DNA from: Nansenia antarctica
Lineage: Eukaryota; Chordata; Actinopteri; Argentiniformes; Microstomatidae
Length of the DNA: 64,000 bases
Direction: 5' to 3'
Assembly: GCA_963989245.1 (NCBI GenBank)
Contig: OZ022341.1
Span: 61,254,233 to 61,318,232, forward strand
A model generated the notes under the pieces. It was not told the DNA's origin. It ran no database searches and was given only the letters and a program-made list of their open reading frames with translations. Made by a program: the position numbers and the translations under genes. Positions within the stretch are counted from its first letter, which is position 1. Each line of letters begins with the position of its first letter. Of this stretch, positions 10,541-22,576 are shown in pieces.

Positions 10541-10893
10541 TTACATTTTTGGCATTTAGCAGACGCCTTATTCCAAAGCGACTTACAATCAATACATTTG
10601 ACTAAGCAAGTGAATCATCAATCCACCAGTCGTAGCAGGAAAAGTAATCCAGCTCAGGCCCGGGGCCATTGATAGAAGGAAAAACCTTCTTCTATCACCT
10701 TCTTCTAAACCTAGGTTTTTTATTTATTTATAGACACTGGAGAAACAGAGAAACAGTACAAGGGGGTCAATAGAAGTTTTTAGGGGACACAGTAGAGGGG
10801 AAAGGCGGGTGTCTTCAGGAGACGCAGTGCTAGGAGGCAGTAGATGTCTCAGGAGCAGTTAAGGTGTAACCTGAAGAGATAGGTCTTCAGCTC
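10541..10893 (-). mobile_element. LINE 3' end, minus orientation
   Basis: Opens with GGCATTTAGCAGACGCC and AAAGCGACTTACAATC and ends near CCTGAAGAGATAGGTCTTCA. This is the reverse complement of the 3725-4110 and 6620-7098 modules. Only a few C-terminal codons remain. Confidence 0.7.
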
Positions 10894-12045
10894 ATTGTTG
10901 TAATGCATGGGATGGAATGAGGAGTGGTATCAAACACATTGATGTCATTCCTCATTCCACTCCATGCATTCAATGAGCATGTCCTCTGATTTCTACCTCC
11001 TCCTAGCCTCCACTGATTCACTCCCATGATTATGCGTACCCACAATGCCAAGTGGTGGAATGAGAGAATAATAATAATGCTCCATTATGCTCATCAGATG
11101 CAAACAGAGCAAGTGACGTAAAAATAGCTTTTTTAATATAAATAGGTCAAATTACTTTATACAGTTGAGAAGAATTCATTCTATACCATAGGAAATGTTA
11201 TGGAAAACATTTTCGATAATATTTCATTGATTCGCTACATTATTATGAATGCATTTTGACACCATACCTCATTATTGAGTGGATTACGAGGCGTGTCCAA
11301 TCACAGACAAAGGGGAGCCTGAAACCTGAGCACTTGCTCTGACATGTGTTAAAATCAAACAGGGATCATTGAACTCTCTATATCTGGATACCGACCAGTA
11401 CTACTCTTGGCATGCTGTCTTGGTCTTTGCCATTGAGAGGTAGAGTAATAGACTCGTAAGTTAGAGTTAATGGACATTAATGGACATTGGAGGGCTGAAA
11501 TACTGCTAGTTTTCTGCCAGCAGGTATAGAATAGCATGAGAGTTTACTCACCTGAGGTCACAGCTCTGAATCAATTCCTGATTAGGTTTATAATGAAAAA
11601 CAGGCCTGATCATCCCCAAACATTTTACACTATGGCAGATGGATTAAGTCAATTAAGAAGAAAAAGACAAACTTACTATACAGTATTGCCTGGTTTATTA
11701 ACTTTTATATACTTAATACCCAAAGCCACCTCTGATCTAAAGGTTGTATGTAAAATACATTTTCCCAAATACCTTGTTCCTATCTGTCAAGCCTACACAA
11801 GCAGTGGTGCAAATCCACCTAGAATGCTAAGCACACGTGTCCTAGTATACAGTAGGACTCCCACCATTCTTTGTGGCCTCTGTCCTCATACAACAGCCAT
11901 TTAATTTACAGATGCCAGCCCACAGTCTGAGACAATCAGGAGGCCAAAATGATCATTTCCTCTACCACTTTCTCCTCCTGACCCGGAATGCAATTCTCAT
12001 GTCGCCATTTGAGGCTCTCCCAATAGTGTAGGAGAATTTGAAGAC
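10894..12045. other. No gene recognised
   Basis: A local palindrome-like pair (ATGCATGGGATGGAATGA and TCATTCCACTCCATGCAT) lies around 10901-10972. A 122-codon ORF at 11536-11904 has no recognisable motif and is probably chance. Confidence 0.4.
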
Positions 12046-12404
12046 CACTTCGGAGACCGTGCCTTTTCACGAGCTGCACCCCGCCTCTGGAACTCTCTCC
12101 CCTCAACCACTCAGAGACTCACCCTCACTCTCCACTTTTAAATCCCACCTCAAAACCTACCTGTTCTCCCATGCATACAACCTCCCCTATCCCTAACCAT
12201 CTCCCCTAACCCTGCCACCCCCCCTCCCCCCCCTAGGACATTGCTGCGTTTCTGTGTTCCCTGTTCGTTAACTCTGTGTTCTATGTGCTCATGTCATCTG
12301 TTGCTTGTTGCTGTTCCAGTGATTTCTGTTTTAGCCATATTGTCAGCGTCTTTGAGCCTCGGAAAAGCGCTATATAAAAACAATGAATTATTATTATTAT
12401 TACT
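12046..12404 (+). mobile_element. LINE 3' end with (ATT)n tail
   Basis: Encodes DRAFSRAAPRLWNSLPSTT, the classic CR1/L2 ORF2 C-terminal block, then shifts frame before the LKTYLF motif. The 3' UTR has GTCTTTGAGCCTCGG, GCGCTATATAAA and an (ATT)n tail. Confidence 0.75.
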
Positions 12405-12907
12405 TCAGATACCTGCTGAGGTCGACTTGGGTGGTCGTATGGATAACAGAACTCATTAACAAATCCCTACTTGCAGAACTTATACCGCCCCATACCTGTT
12501 TCTAGATCTATGCTTTGTTGTTTTTCTGATAACCAGGAACCAGCCAGTTGGGTAGAGACAGATACTTTCTCCCCCCCCACTGAAACACTGTACTTCCTTC
12601 ACTGTCTTTCACTCAGGCTACAGGCCCAACTGGCTTAACTGGCATCATAATCACTGAGGAATGCTACTGTACGAATGAATGGATGGGGGGAAAAATGACT
12701 ATATTGCATTTGTGATGCAATAGTGTGATTCTTAATTCTCTTTTTATTATATTGTGGATACATGCAAATGTCTATTGTACTCTTTGGAGTTGTTCACTAC
12801 TTGATTGTGTTGATTAAGTAAGCATTAATCCTCAAATGACCGGAAGAATGCGGATATCCTTGTTAATGCATACCTCCAGTGTTCTCACACCCTATTTATA
12901 GTTTATA
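12405..12907. other. No gene recognised
   Basis: I see no coding or repeat signature. Confidence 0.4.
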
Positions 12908-12915
12908 GTACTAAC

Positions 12916-13323
12916 CAGTGGTGTAGTCTAGTTTTTTCTAGTGGGTATACTGTGATTTTCCCCTCCCAGCCTCATGTCGTTCATTTCGGAACGCCATAAA
13001 AATAAATATGCGCTCCCTGTCTAACGTTATATATCTAACATTACATGTAAGGCTGATCTGTGCATGATAGTGCTGCATTTTGACATATTTCATGTCGCAT
13101 CTGCCCCGTTGATGGTATATGACGCTATAGTCAGTCCCAATGGTCCAAAAGTCAAGTGCTTCGTAACATAGACGGGGTGAATATTATGAATGAAAGTGTG
13201 AAAGTTCTGTCACAAAACGCAGTTACGTATCCTCACACATTTTTAAGTGGGTATATGGAAATCCTTGGCCTTTCCTAGTGGGTATACGGCGTAGTCCTGC
13301 GTATCACGTAGACTACACCACTG
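12916..13323. mobile_element. hAT-type MITE with exact 8-bp target duplication
   Basis: The termini are CAGTGGTGTAGTCTA and TAGACTACACCACTG, perfect inverse complements. Flanking copies of GTACTAAC lie at 12908-12915 and 13324-13331. The 408-bp body is non-coding. The GTGGGTATAC motif also recurs internally near both ends. Length, CAGTGG ends and an 8-bp duplication identify a non-autonomous hAT element. Confidence 0.9.
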
Positions 13324-13577
13324 GTACTAACGCTAATCCTCAAAATGCTCCTGCACATAATACTGCAACACTAACTGTGTGACAGGCATATTCTGTAGCA
13401 GCCAGGTAGGTCATACATATTTCCCTAGGAGTTCACAATGTCCCTACAGCAAATCTGATGTGCAGATCCCTCCAGTTCAAGTATAAAGAGTTAAGTCTTG
13501 AATTGAAATTACATTTATTTAAGTTTAATATATCGATATAAAGGTACTGTTATTATTTCCCATTTAACCAACTAGTT

Positions 13578-13821
13578 AGGCGTCCCAATACACCCCTTGC
13601 CCCTAGCACTTAGCCTTACCTACCTTACTTTTTGTGCATTCACATGTAGGGTGTCCTGATTATTGTTGGGATAGAGGGGTAGGGTGAAGTGGTAGGGCTA
13701 CATGCCCCTCCAAACTGAGTTTTTTCAGAGGCCCAATCCCATTTCTCATTTCCCTGCATGTGAATGCACAAGACAGAGGAGTAGGGCTAAGTGGTAGGGG
13801 CAAGGGGTGTATTGGGATGGC
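13578..13821. mobile_element. Long-inverted-repeat MITE
   Basis: The ends share TCCCAATACACCCCTTGCCC and more, about 45 bp of near-complementary arms (GCACTTAGCC versus GGCTAAGTGG). The flanks themselves are palindromic (ACTAGTTA and TAACTAGTT). No ORF. The superfamily is unassigned. Confidence 0.75.
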
Positions 13822-13860
13822 TAACTAGTTTCTAACTAACTAACTAACTAACTATAACTC

Positions 13861-14415
13861 TCCTTTGTGGTCTACCAAAAAAAGTCATAGACCAACTGCA
13901 GCTTATACAAAATTCAGCTGTTCGTGTGTTAACCAGGACACGAAGGAGAGCACACTGTTTTAAAATCACTGCACTGGCTACCTGTTAGTTGTTACCTGTT
14001 AGAATTGATTTTAAGATTATTTCATTGGTTTACAAAGCACAAATGGTCTCTCTCCAGACTACATGTCTGACATGGTTGATATGTATCCACTAGATTCCTC
14101 TGGTACTGGTCTCTTGGTTGTTCTAAGACCGTGAGGCTGCTTTTAGTCACTATGGCCCCAAACTTTGGAACGGCTTGCCGGAGGACTTGAGGGTGGCAGA
14201 GAGTGTAGATATCTTTAAAAGAAAGCTTAAAACACACCTTTTTAGTCTGGCTTTTTTATCTAGTGTGAACTCAACTTGCACTTTTACTCCTATTTCTTGT
14301 TTTATTCCTGGTTTTATTGTGTTGTATTTTATTTACTATTGCTTTTATGTTCAGCACTTGGAGTTGCATTCAATGTGACTTGTGCTATATCAATAAAGTT
14401 TGATTGATTGATCTT
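13861..14415 (+). mobile_element. LINE 3' end with TTGATTGA tail
   Basis: Encodes LPEDLRVAESVDIFKRKLK followed by THLFSLAFL (ORF within 14175-14378), the ORF2 C-terminus. The upstream bases resemble the preceding RT/thumb region with frameshifts. The 3' end is GTGCTATATCAATAAAG plus TTTGATTGATTGATC, typical of teleost L2-like LINEs. Confidence 0.75.
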
Positions 14416-17395
14416 GAATGACCATTGACGTTGGTGGAAAAGGTTTATAGAAATGTGTTGGGTTTAGACACACGTGAGTTGAACCCGGGCATACAGGTGT
14501 GTGTCGTATCCGCCAGACTGGTTCAACTGGTACACAGGAGCATATCCTTCCTGTGTACCCATCAATGGACCTCCCCTTGACCGGTCGGGCCGGTAGGGAC
14601 TTCATTCCTCAGCGGGTCATAAGATTTGTTTGAGCTGTCAACCAACAAGTTCTGTAACAAGTTATGTATATATATAGCCTACTGCATAGTGTTGGTGAGA
14701 GAATCACAGTGGCGATTTCGAGCACTTGGAACTTAATCTCTTGAGAGGAAGACGGACGGTGCTGACGCTACAGTGCCAATTTTGAGAAAAAGCACCGATT
14801 TGCAACGTGTTTGCCTTTTTTCCCCCACTCAAGAATGGAAATGAGACATTACCTCTTTGGTCCAGTGGTTCTTAGCAGTTCAACAGTCTTTACCGAAATT
14901 GTGAAATGTTTAGGACCACTTGATCAGCGTGAGGTAACTTTCTACCGAAGCCAAATCGTTTTCAAAGAGGAGCAGCACACCCGGAGGTCCATTCACGCGG
15001 AGGTATAGCCTACTATGACGTTAATTGTTGTTGAATTATATATATGAAACATGTTAATGTAGGCCTATATGCAAACCAGAAGAGGCCTAAATTGTGTTTC
15101 ATTTTATTTTAACGGTAAAATAAAATTAAACATTATTTTGTACAGAAAAAATGACCTAGGCTAGGCTACTTGAAACCTCTTTGCATAGAGTTATGCCTGT
15201 AAGTGTATCCGATACTTAATAACTAACCTAATAAATGTAAAATGTGTTTGGCATCTAAATGACTTGTGTTGAATCCTTGTACCTCCAAGCCGATTGAATT
15301 AAAAGGAGTCTTCTGATGTCTCAACCTTACTTTAACGTTTCTCTTTCAAATGCATGAAATCGTATCCAGTGCCTTGGGGCCTTCTGTGTCCACATGAGCC
15401 TTTCTGATTCAACAAAAGCCAAGTCAATGCAGGTTGTTATTGTGACACAGCCTTAACATTTCTTGATGGGTCGGTGGATGTGAAGCGAGCGTTGCTGTCC
15501 ATGGTCCTGAGCAATGTGCGGTGAAAGCCAAAAAGCCTCCGGACAATCTTTTCACCGCAAGTGAATGAAGGAAAATAAAGGATTGCATGAGTGATTGGTG
15601 GGGTATATACGTATGGCTTATAGCATCCTATGCTAGAACAACGATAGCACTACCCCCAAATCCTCAGGCCATATGTAGATAGATTATTGGTTTTACTGAT
15701 TAAGCCGAGCGCGAACTTCAATCCACAGAAACTGACGGTTATAAAGGAGAATAGAAAGCAACCCATCAAACCGCCTCCACTCATCGTGATGACTTGCAAA
15801 CAGGAATTGGTAAAGATTAAACCAGAAAATATGAACCCTTGACAAGGACTAAGAAGCGAATGATTTCACCCAATTGTGTTTTTCATTTATACCTGTCAGC
15901 CAACTGTCTTGCGATCCTCAACGATTTCCTAAACACATTGCAAATTGCTTTTCTTTGATCGTCTAGTTGGTGTGAATGATGGTGACAATGAATAATATTA
16001 AGAAATCATGTTTAAACATTTAAACACACCGAAACACACCTAAGGGTGATTATTCATCTCTGTTGGTAGGCCTATGTATGTTAATTTATTTCCATGTGTG
16101 ACTCACTTCCCTCCCTTCGCATTGTCTTTCCACGGAGAAAATGTGATCATATACAACTATGATTAAATGTTTTTATAAGAAACGTTGAAGAATGATGGGG
16201 ACCCATGCATTTGTAATACACAGTGATTGGATTTAAGTTCGCTTCCTTATCTGTACGTGTTTTGACCTAAGAGCCTTCAAATTCCAATGCATTATAATTC
16301 AACCGTTTCCTTATTATCAAAAGGATAAGCGAAACAAGTTTAAGAAGTTAGATAAAACATGTATATGCTCCTTTAGTAGGCTATTCATTCAAATGACATC
16401 CTCACTGTTAAGATGACACGGGGTGGTTAACAGCTGAGAGGTCCCGTGGGACGAGCTCTTTGGGATCTCGTCAGCTTTCGGGGGCAGACAGTCTGTTCCT
16501 GTGGACTGGTGGACACGTTAAATCATTTTTACAATGTCTTATAATGATTGGCTCTGGACTCCAGATAATTACTTCAAATCTAAATTCTAATCCGTTTGAC
16601 AGCTGTATTGTTCGTCAAAAGTGTGCTTATCCTCGTGGTCTGAGGAGAGGTATAGGCATCCAGCAACGCGTGACGGTATTGGCTAGGCTGCCTAGGCTAT
16701 AACCCATAAATAAAGGCCTATTCCAAATGATTTGCATAATTCTCTGGACAGTGACATTGATTGTGGCTGAAAAGGGGAAAGCAGGTAATATCAATTAACG
16801 TTAATACGCAGGCATGACTCGAGGATTGCGACTGAGGCCGACTTGCAAGTGGGGACGCAGGTCACCCACTCCACCCATTGAGATGCAATTCAATCGCTTC
16901 TCTCTACCATTCCATTTATGTATAATGCATACAAAGGTGTTTCATCCACAGAGATGGAGGCAGACTGGAAGGACACTCATCAACCCCTATTTCGTAAATT
17001 CTTTCTATATAACGAAGCCGATCATTGGTCGTCATCAACGACAGTACATAATTGTTTGCCTGACTGGCATCCGCGATGATAGAATGAGTGACGGGCAGGG
17101 GGCGTGAGCTTTGAGGTTGACGCGTTCATAATGCTTTGACATGGGACACAGATGGAGTGACCATGACCAAATACCAACAGATTTAAACGCACCGTTGAAG
17201 GATGCGTGCTACCAAGGGGAATACAAAATGGAATTTGAGATGATATTGACCTGTGGAACTTTCCAAGACTGACCAGAGAAATCTGCAGACAAGAACCGTC
17301 ATATCGGATACCTGAGTGGTAGGACTATAGGTTAATACTTGGTGCTTGTCAGTTTGACAGGGTGATGGTAGTAGCGACTTGGGGGACGACTTTCC
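14416..17395. other. 5' flank of kif26; no gene recognised
   Basis: This has a less repetitive character than the rest of the window. A 65-codon ORF (14811-15008) is followed by GAG|GTATAG and could be an early exon, but no motif supports it. The last kilobase before 17396 presumably includes the kif26 promoter and 5' UTR; I could not define a start site. Confidence 0.35.
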
Positions 17396-17533
17396 ATGGC
17401 TTTACAGACTTCCTCGGAGACCTCTGAGCTTGAAAGGAGGGTGCCGACGTGTGAAGATCTGAGTGCGTTCTATGTGGAGGATACCCATGGCATATTTGGA
17501 TATACCAGTCACCTTCTGCGAAGAAAAGTCAAG
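17396..17533 (+). CDS. Probable first coding exon of kif26 gene
   Basis: Forty-six codons from ATG at 17396 to an AAG|GTATGT donor, phase 0. The protein starts MALQTSSETSELERRVP and ends TSHLLRRKVK. It joins in frame to the exon at 24644. I do not recall this N-terminal segment in human KIF26A or KIF26B, so assignment rests on position, strand, phase and the good donor. It could instead be an exon of an alternative isoform. No signal peptide or membrane segment is present. The start ATG has context TTTCCATGG. Confidence 0.55.
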
Positions 17534-18467
17534 GTATGTAGTACCAACTCGTGTAGGCTATGTAAGCCCGCAAAAACGCGTTCATGCGCAATGTTGAAAG
17601 TAGAATAATGAAGAAATATAGTTGCAAACCATGCGTCTAAATGGAAGTTCACTTTTAGGCTAACCGATCGAAGTTAATTCAACACCTTGAACAGTGCCGT
17701 GTGACGTGTTGCTTATATCAGGTTCCTTTCTTCATGCCTTGGTGCTGACATTTCCATGACACGCTCAATTTGTATTTGATTTTGTCCCAGAGCAAGCATG
17801 TTAACAGGCTCCACCACTCCTATCATTTTAATAAACTCTGACGAACTCTAATGAACTGTTGCACTCTCCATATAGGCTACTGTCGTAGCAATGTTTTTGT
17901 CTTATGGAATAAACGGATTTCTCTCGCACAGAGAGCTATAGGTATATTTCCGATAAATGTGTTGGTTTACAGCAGTAAACTAATGGTCCACAGTGCTCAT
18001 TTTCCATCACACACGTTAATGTTTTGAGACATTCTAGTAGGCTAGGCATCGGGCCAAATCACCACAGAAACTATTGCTTTAAATATTCAACATTGTTCAT
18101 ACCCTTTTGTTGCTCAGAAAACTGAAAGTTCTTCACATTCCATACACTTCATTTTTAGGGCATTTTTGTTCAATTAACAATCAACAAACAAGACAACAAA
18201 CCTCTTTGAGTAGGCCTTCACAGATTCGTTATTGTCTACCCTATCAATCACATCGATAGGTGAAGCCTAGGCTACTGTACATCAATCTACCTATTATGAG
18301 TGTGTTTTAAATAATGGCCTTATGGGGGCGCCAGAGCCTTTGGTCTGTTCTCTTGCTATAACAGGTGGATGTAAAACAATCTAAGCCAACAATTAATCAG
18401 ATAATACAAGCGAAATGGGGGGGGGATATGTGAACGTGAATGTGCAAGATTTGGTCTGGTCTGGTCT
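17534..18467. other. kif26 intron 1, left part; nothing recognised
   Basis: Intron 1 runs 17534-24643. This first part holds no recognised repeat or conserved block. Confidence 0.5.
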
Positions 18468-21400
18468 TTATTTATTGTCATTGATATAGTACAGGTACCA
18501 AACAACGAAATTTGGGAGGGGGGGCTCCCCTGGTGCTAGGAAAGAAAAAAAAAGAAGAAGAAAAGAAGAAGGGAAAGGAGCTGGTTTACATAAATAAAGG
18601 CTATGTACACTATCCACTATACTATACTGTACAAATAAAACACTGTGCTGTACTCTATGCTATGCTATACCTATTCTAACATTTCCTATTCTCTGCAACC
18701 TTATGTACCCTAGGGTTGTCATATTGCACATAGTGTTATTGCACATTCATTTAAAGTGTCGCAGTTTGCAGGCTTGAAATGTACACATTTGTGCCTCAGC
18801 ACTACACCTGATTTTCAATCCAGCAGCTGCCATCAATCCGTCCAGACTGTCCAGGGCCCAGAACCTAGGTCTTTGCTGTGTTCAGGGCCTGGATGGCCCT
18901 GGGGTAGAAGCTGAGCTTCAGACTGTTTGTCCTTGCGAACATGGTCCTGTATCGCCTGTTCGAGGGCAGCCGAGCAAAGTGTTCGTACCCAGGGTGGGAT
19001 GGGTCTCTGGAGATCTTGGAGGCCTTCCTGAGGCAGCGTGTGTTGCACAGCTCTTCCAGAGAGGGGAGGGGGGCGCCGGTGATCTTCTGGGCCGTTCTCA
19101 CGACTCTCTGTAGCACATTCTTCTCTGCGTCTGTGCAGCTGGAGAACCAGTTGCAGATGCAGTAGGTGAGGATGCTCTCCACTGCGCAGCGGTAGAAGGC
19201 CACCAGCATCTCCTGTCTGATGTGGTCTTTCCTGAGGACTCTCAGGAAGAAGAGCCGCTGTTGTGCCTTCTTGATGATGGCTGCTGTGTTGTTCTTCCAG
19301 GACAGGTCATCCTGTATGTGCACCCCCAGGAATCGGAGGGTTGAGACTCTCTCCACGCTCCCTCCGTCGATGAGCAGGGGCTGGACCTCAGAATTTTTCC
19401 TCCTGAAGTCCACGATGATTTCCTGGGTCTTTGACTGGTTCAGCAGCAGGTTGTTAACCTTGCACAGCTTGCTCAGCTGCTCTACCTCATCCCTGTACGC
19501 CGCCTCGTCCCCCCCCGAGATGCAGCCCACCACGGTGGTGTCGTCTGCAAACTTTACGATGGAGTTGCTGGGGTGGACGGGGGTGAAGTCGTAGGTGTAG
19601 AGGTTGTAGAGGATGGGGCTTAGCACGCAGCCCTGGGGGGACCCAGTGCTGAGTCTGAGGGCTGTGGAGGTGTGGGAGCCCACCCGCACCCTCTGGGGGC
19701 GGTCGGACAGGAAGTCCTTGATCCATGCACATATAGAGTGTGATAGTCCCAGGTCTAGTAGTTTGGTCACTAGCCTGTCTGGAAGGATGGTGTTGAAGGC
19801 AGAGCTGAAGTCCACAAAGAGCAGTCTCGCGTAGCTGTTTCCCCTCTCCAGGTGGGATAGAGTGGAGTGGAGAGTCGTCGCGATGGCGTCCTCTGTGGAC
19901 CTGTGGGCTCTGTAGGCGAACTGGTATGGATCCAGGTTGGGCGGGAGGCGTGTGACTATGTGGGCCCGGACTAGTTTCTCGAAGCACTTCATGATGATTG
20001 GTGTGAGTGCCACCGGGCGGTAGTCGTTTAGGCAGCTCACCGTGCTTTTCTTCGGGACTGGGATGATAGTTGAGGTTTTCAGGCAGGGTGGGATGGTGGC
20101 CTGGGACAGGGACTGGTTGAAGATGTTGGTGAAAACCCCGGCCAGCTGGTCGGCGCAGTCCCTCAGCACCTGTCCCAGGACGCCATCCGGCCCTGAGGCT
20201 TTCCTGGGGTCCACCGCCTTCAGCACGCGTCTCACTTCATGCTCTGTGAGGGTGAGGCTGCTGAGAGCTGGAGAGAGTGGTGTTTGTGTTGTGGTTACCT
20301 CCGTTCGCCCCTCGTCGAACCGGGCGTAGAAGGAGTTCAGCTTTTCCGCCAGCAGGGGGTCGTCCTCTGCGGCTGTGAGCCTGTTGGCTCTGAAGTTTGT
20401 CATGTGCTGAGCCCCCTGCCACACCCGCCTGGAGTCGTTGCTCAGGAAGCATTCCTCAATCTTCTCTCTGTGGTCTGCCTTGGCCTCCCGGATGCCGCGC
20501 TTTAGGTTAGCCCTGGTGGTGCTGTACAGCAGTGTGCCCTTCCCTGCGAAGGCGCCGTCCCTCTCCTTGATCAGTTTTTGGACCTTCCCAGTCATCCCTG
20601 GCTTCGTGTTGGGGTAGACCCGGACCCGTTTGTCCACGGTGGCTGAGTTGGTGCAGTTCACTATGTGGTTCAGAACCGACGACGTGAACTGTTCCAGGTC
20701 CTCATGCTCATATTCCTGCCATGAGGTGTCATTCAGGCAGATCTGCAGTGGAGCGGACCCTGCTGGCCAGGTTCTGACAGTCTTAGTGGTGATGGGAGCA
20801 CTTTTCCTCATGGGAGTGTAGGCTGGGATCAGGAGGATTAGCGGTCTAGCCTTGTAAGCAAGCTTGATGTTGGTGTATACCTTATCCAGTTTTTTTTCTC
20901 CTCTTGTTGCACATTTAACATGCTGATAGAACTTCGGTAGTACTACCTTCAGGTCAGCATGATTAAAGTCCCCGGCGATTATATGAACTGCCTGTGGGTC
21001 TGCGCTCTGTCCACTACTGATGACGCCATGTAGCCGCGCCAATGCTAAGCTACCATCCGCGTTAGGCGCAATGTAAACAGATGTTATGTACACTGCGTTG
21101 AATTCCCTCGGGAGGTATGTTGGTCGGCATTTAACAGTCAAGTATTCCAGGTCTGGGGAGCAGTGGCTACTTACAGTTTTTGTGTTTAAGCACCAGCTGT
21201 CCTTCGTAGATATAATGAGGACGCCTCCTCGCGTCTTCTCACTAAGCAGCGTCCTATCCGCCCGGTGTAGAGTCCTTCCTTCCAAGCCTACCACAGAGTC
21301 CAAGATGGTGTCATTTAGCCAGGTCTCCGTGAGAATAATCACACAGCTATCTCCCACGATGTTGTTAGTAGCGACCTGCAGTCTCAATTCGTCCATCTTG

Positions 21401-21590
21401 TTAGCCAGAGACCTGACGTTGGATAGGAAAATACTCGGCAAAGCAGGTGTATCCGGGCTTCTCTTTAGCCTAGCTAGCAGGCCTCCCCTTCGTCCTCGGC
21501 GTTGCTTACGATCACGACGCCGACGTTTGCGCTTGAGGGCATTTGGTTGTATGTAAGACCATAATGCAAAAACACGACTGAAATGTCAGT
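18468..21590 (-). mobile_element. 5'-truncated CR1/L2-type LINE
   Basis: A minus-strand non-LTR retrotransposon, with ORF2 at 18865-21585 and a ~400-bp 3' UTR extending to about 18468. The UTR includes GGTCTGGTCTGGTCTTTATT on the plus strand, near the 3' end. The 5' end is lost just upstream of the open frame. It is the longest coding sequence in the window and makes up nearly half of kif26 intron 1, in antisense to the host gene. Confidence 0.88.
18865..21585 (-). CDS. LINE ORF2: endonuclease plus reverse transcriptase
   Basis: An uninterrupted frame. The first in-frame Met is at 21441 (858 residues), but the frame stays open to 21585 through a basic stretch (KRKRRRRDRKQRRGRR) that is normal in these ORFs, so the true start is lost. 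Residues count from that Met. APE-type endonuclease: NVRSLANKMDEL (8-19), TETW (38-41), AGDFNHAD (156-163). Reverse transcriptase: GPDG (417-420), DYRPVALT (473-480), LFVDFSSAFN (541-550), SPQG (601-604), FADD (631-634). The C-terminus has the ADPSHP-like block RDPSHPGYEHF. The endonuclease SDH motif expected near residue 200 is absent: ARPL runs straight into ILLIPAY. The RT looks intact. Confidence 0.88.
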   Translation of the reverse strand, partial: HFSRVFALWSYIQPNALKRKRRRRDRKQRRGRRGGLLARLKRSPDTPALPSIFLSNVRSLANKMDELRLQVATNNIVGDSCVIILTETWLNDTILDSVVGLEGRTLHRADRTLLSEKTRGGVLIISTKDSWCLNTKTVSSHCSPDLEYLTVKCRPTYLPREFNAVYITSVYIAPNADGSLALARLHGVISSGQSADPQAVHIIAGDFNHADLKVVLPKFYQHVKCATRGEKKLDKVYTNIKLAYKARPLILLIPAYTPMRKSAPITTKTVRTWPAGSAPLQICLNDTSWQEYEHEDLEQFTSSVLNHIVNCTNSATVDKRVRVYPNTKPGMTGKVQKLIKERDGAFAGKGTLLYSTTRANLKRGIREAKADHREKIEECFLSNDSRRVWQGAQHMTNFRANRLTAAEDDPLLAEKLNSFYARFDEGRTEVTTTQTPLSPALSSLTLTEHEVRRVLKAVDPRKASGPDGVLGQVLRDCADQLAGVFTNIFNQSLSQATIPPCLKTSTIIPVPKKSTVSCLNDYRPVALTPIIMKCFEKLVRAHIVTRLPPNLDPYQFAYRAHRSTEDAIATTLHSTLSHLERGNSYARLLFVDFSSAFNTILPDRLVTKLLDLGLSHSICAWIKDFLSDRPQRVRVGSHTSTALRLSTGSPQGCVLSPILYNLYTYDFTPVHPSNSIVKFADDTTVVGCISGGDEAAYRDEVEQLSKLCKVNNLLLNQSKTQEIIVDFRRKNSEVQPLLIDGGSVERVSTLRFLGVHIQDDLSWKNNTAAIIKKAQQRLFFLRVLRKDHIRQEMLVAFYRCAVESILTYCICNWFSSCTDAEKNVLQRVVRTAQKITGAPLPSLEELCNTRCLRKASKISRDPSHPGYEHFARLPSNRRYRTMFARTNSLKLSFYPRAIQALNTAKT

Positions 21591-22570
21591 CACAAATTAT
21601 AACAGCAATTTACTTTCATGAACTCTCTCAGTAAGCACAAGTGACCTAAAACAGCTGGTTGTATTCAGGTCATTAAAAAGTTGTTGAGATAATATCCTGG
21701 AAAAGACGTCAAATCGACATGATTGATTAAATGGCCTAATCCTGGACGTCTCTGAAAGCATGTCATTTCGCAGTACAACAATGTTTTACTTATGAACAAT
21801 AACTTTCAATTACAAAATCTTAAATACATTTACAATTACACAGTTATACCATGTGTCAATACAACTTTTTATTTACAAAACTTTAACAGTTAACACACAC
21901 AGTTAATGTTTAGATATTCCCCGACTATGAAGGTGACATCGCTGCAGACTTGTCCCACCGCTTCTGTAATTGAAAATAATTAACATATTTTCAGAACATG
22001 AAAACCAAACTTTTAGCTAAAAATTAAAAAATGCATCAATAACAATAAAACACACCATAAGGCTAGGATACGGCCGGACTACTGCGATTCAATACCCTGG
22101 CCGCAGCCAGCATTGGCCGCAGCTAGCATTGGGCTACGTGTTAACATTAGTCGGTTTAAAGTCTTTCGCATTCTTAGCGTGACACAGCACAGTTAGTTGT
22201 GTCAATTCTGAATTCTGACCCAAGTGTTTTCAGAAATAACACCCAAGTAGTTATATTTATTTCCTACACAATTAATTTCCCCAAGCTAGCTAGTGCTAGT
22301 GCTAGCTACTTATTCAGTTGGACATGCAGCTAAAATGAATTGGAAAACGCCTGGGTTTGCTAAAGAATGTCTGTCTGTCTTTCTGCTGGCAATTAATCCT
22401 AGGTACTTTGCTACTTAGCCTATGTTTAATTCCAGAAAGTTTTCATCAGTCCGATACAAGTCTCCAAAAGCAACTTGCAACACAAGTTGGTGCTGTGAGC
22501 ATGCACGAATGTAAACGGATATCCGTTCTTCTGTAAAATAAATAAATAAATAAAGTATTAATTATGATTA
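21591..22570. other. kif26 intron 1; nothing recognised
   Basis: AT-rich with short runs such as AAATAAATAAATAAA near 22538. No coding signature. Confidence 0.45.
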
Positions 22571-22576
22571 ATTAAT

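Noticed and set aside
14811..15008. 65-codon ORF followed by a weak GT donor as a kif26 upstream exon
   Set aside because: No recognisable residues, and the frame cannot be tested against a neighbour; only mentioned as a possibility.
19220..20505. Plus-strand ORFs of 60-124 codons inside the LINE
   Set aside because: Antisense shadows of the continuous minus-strand ORF2.
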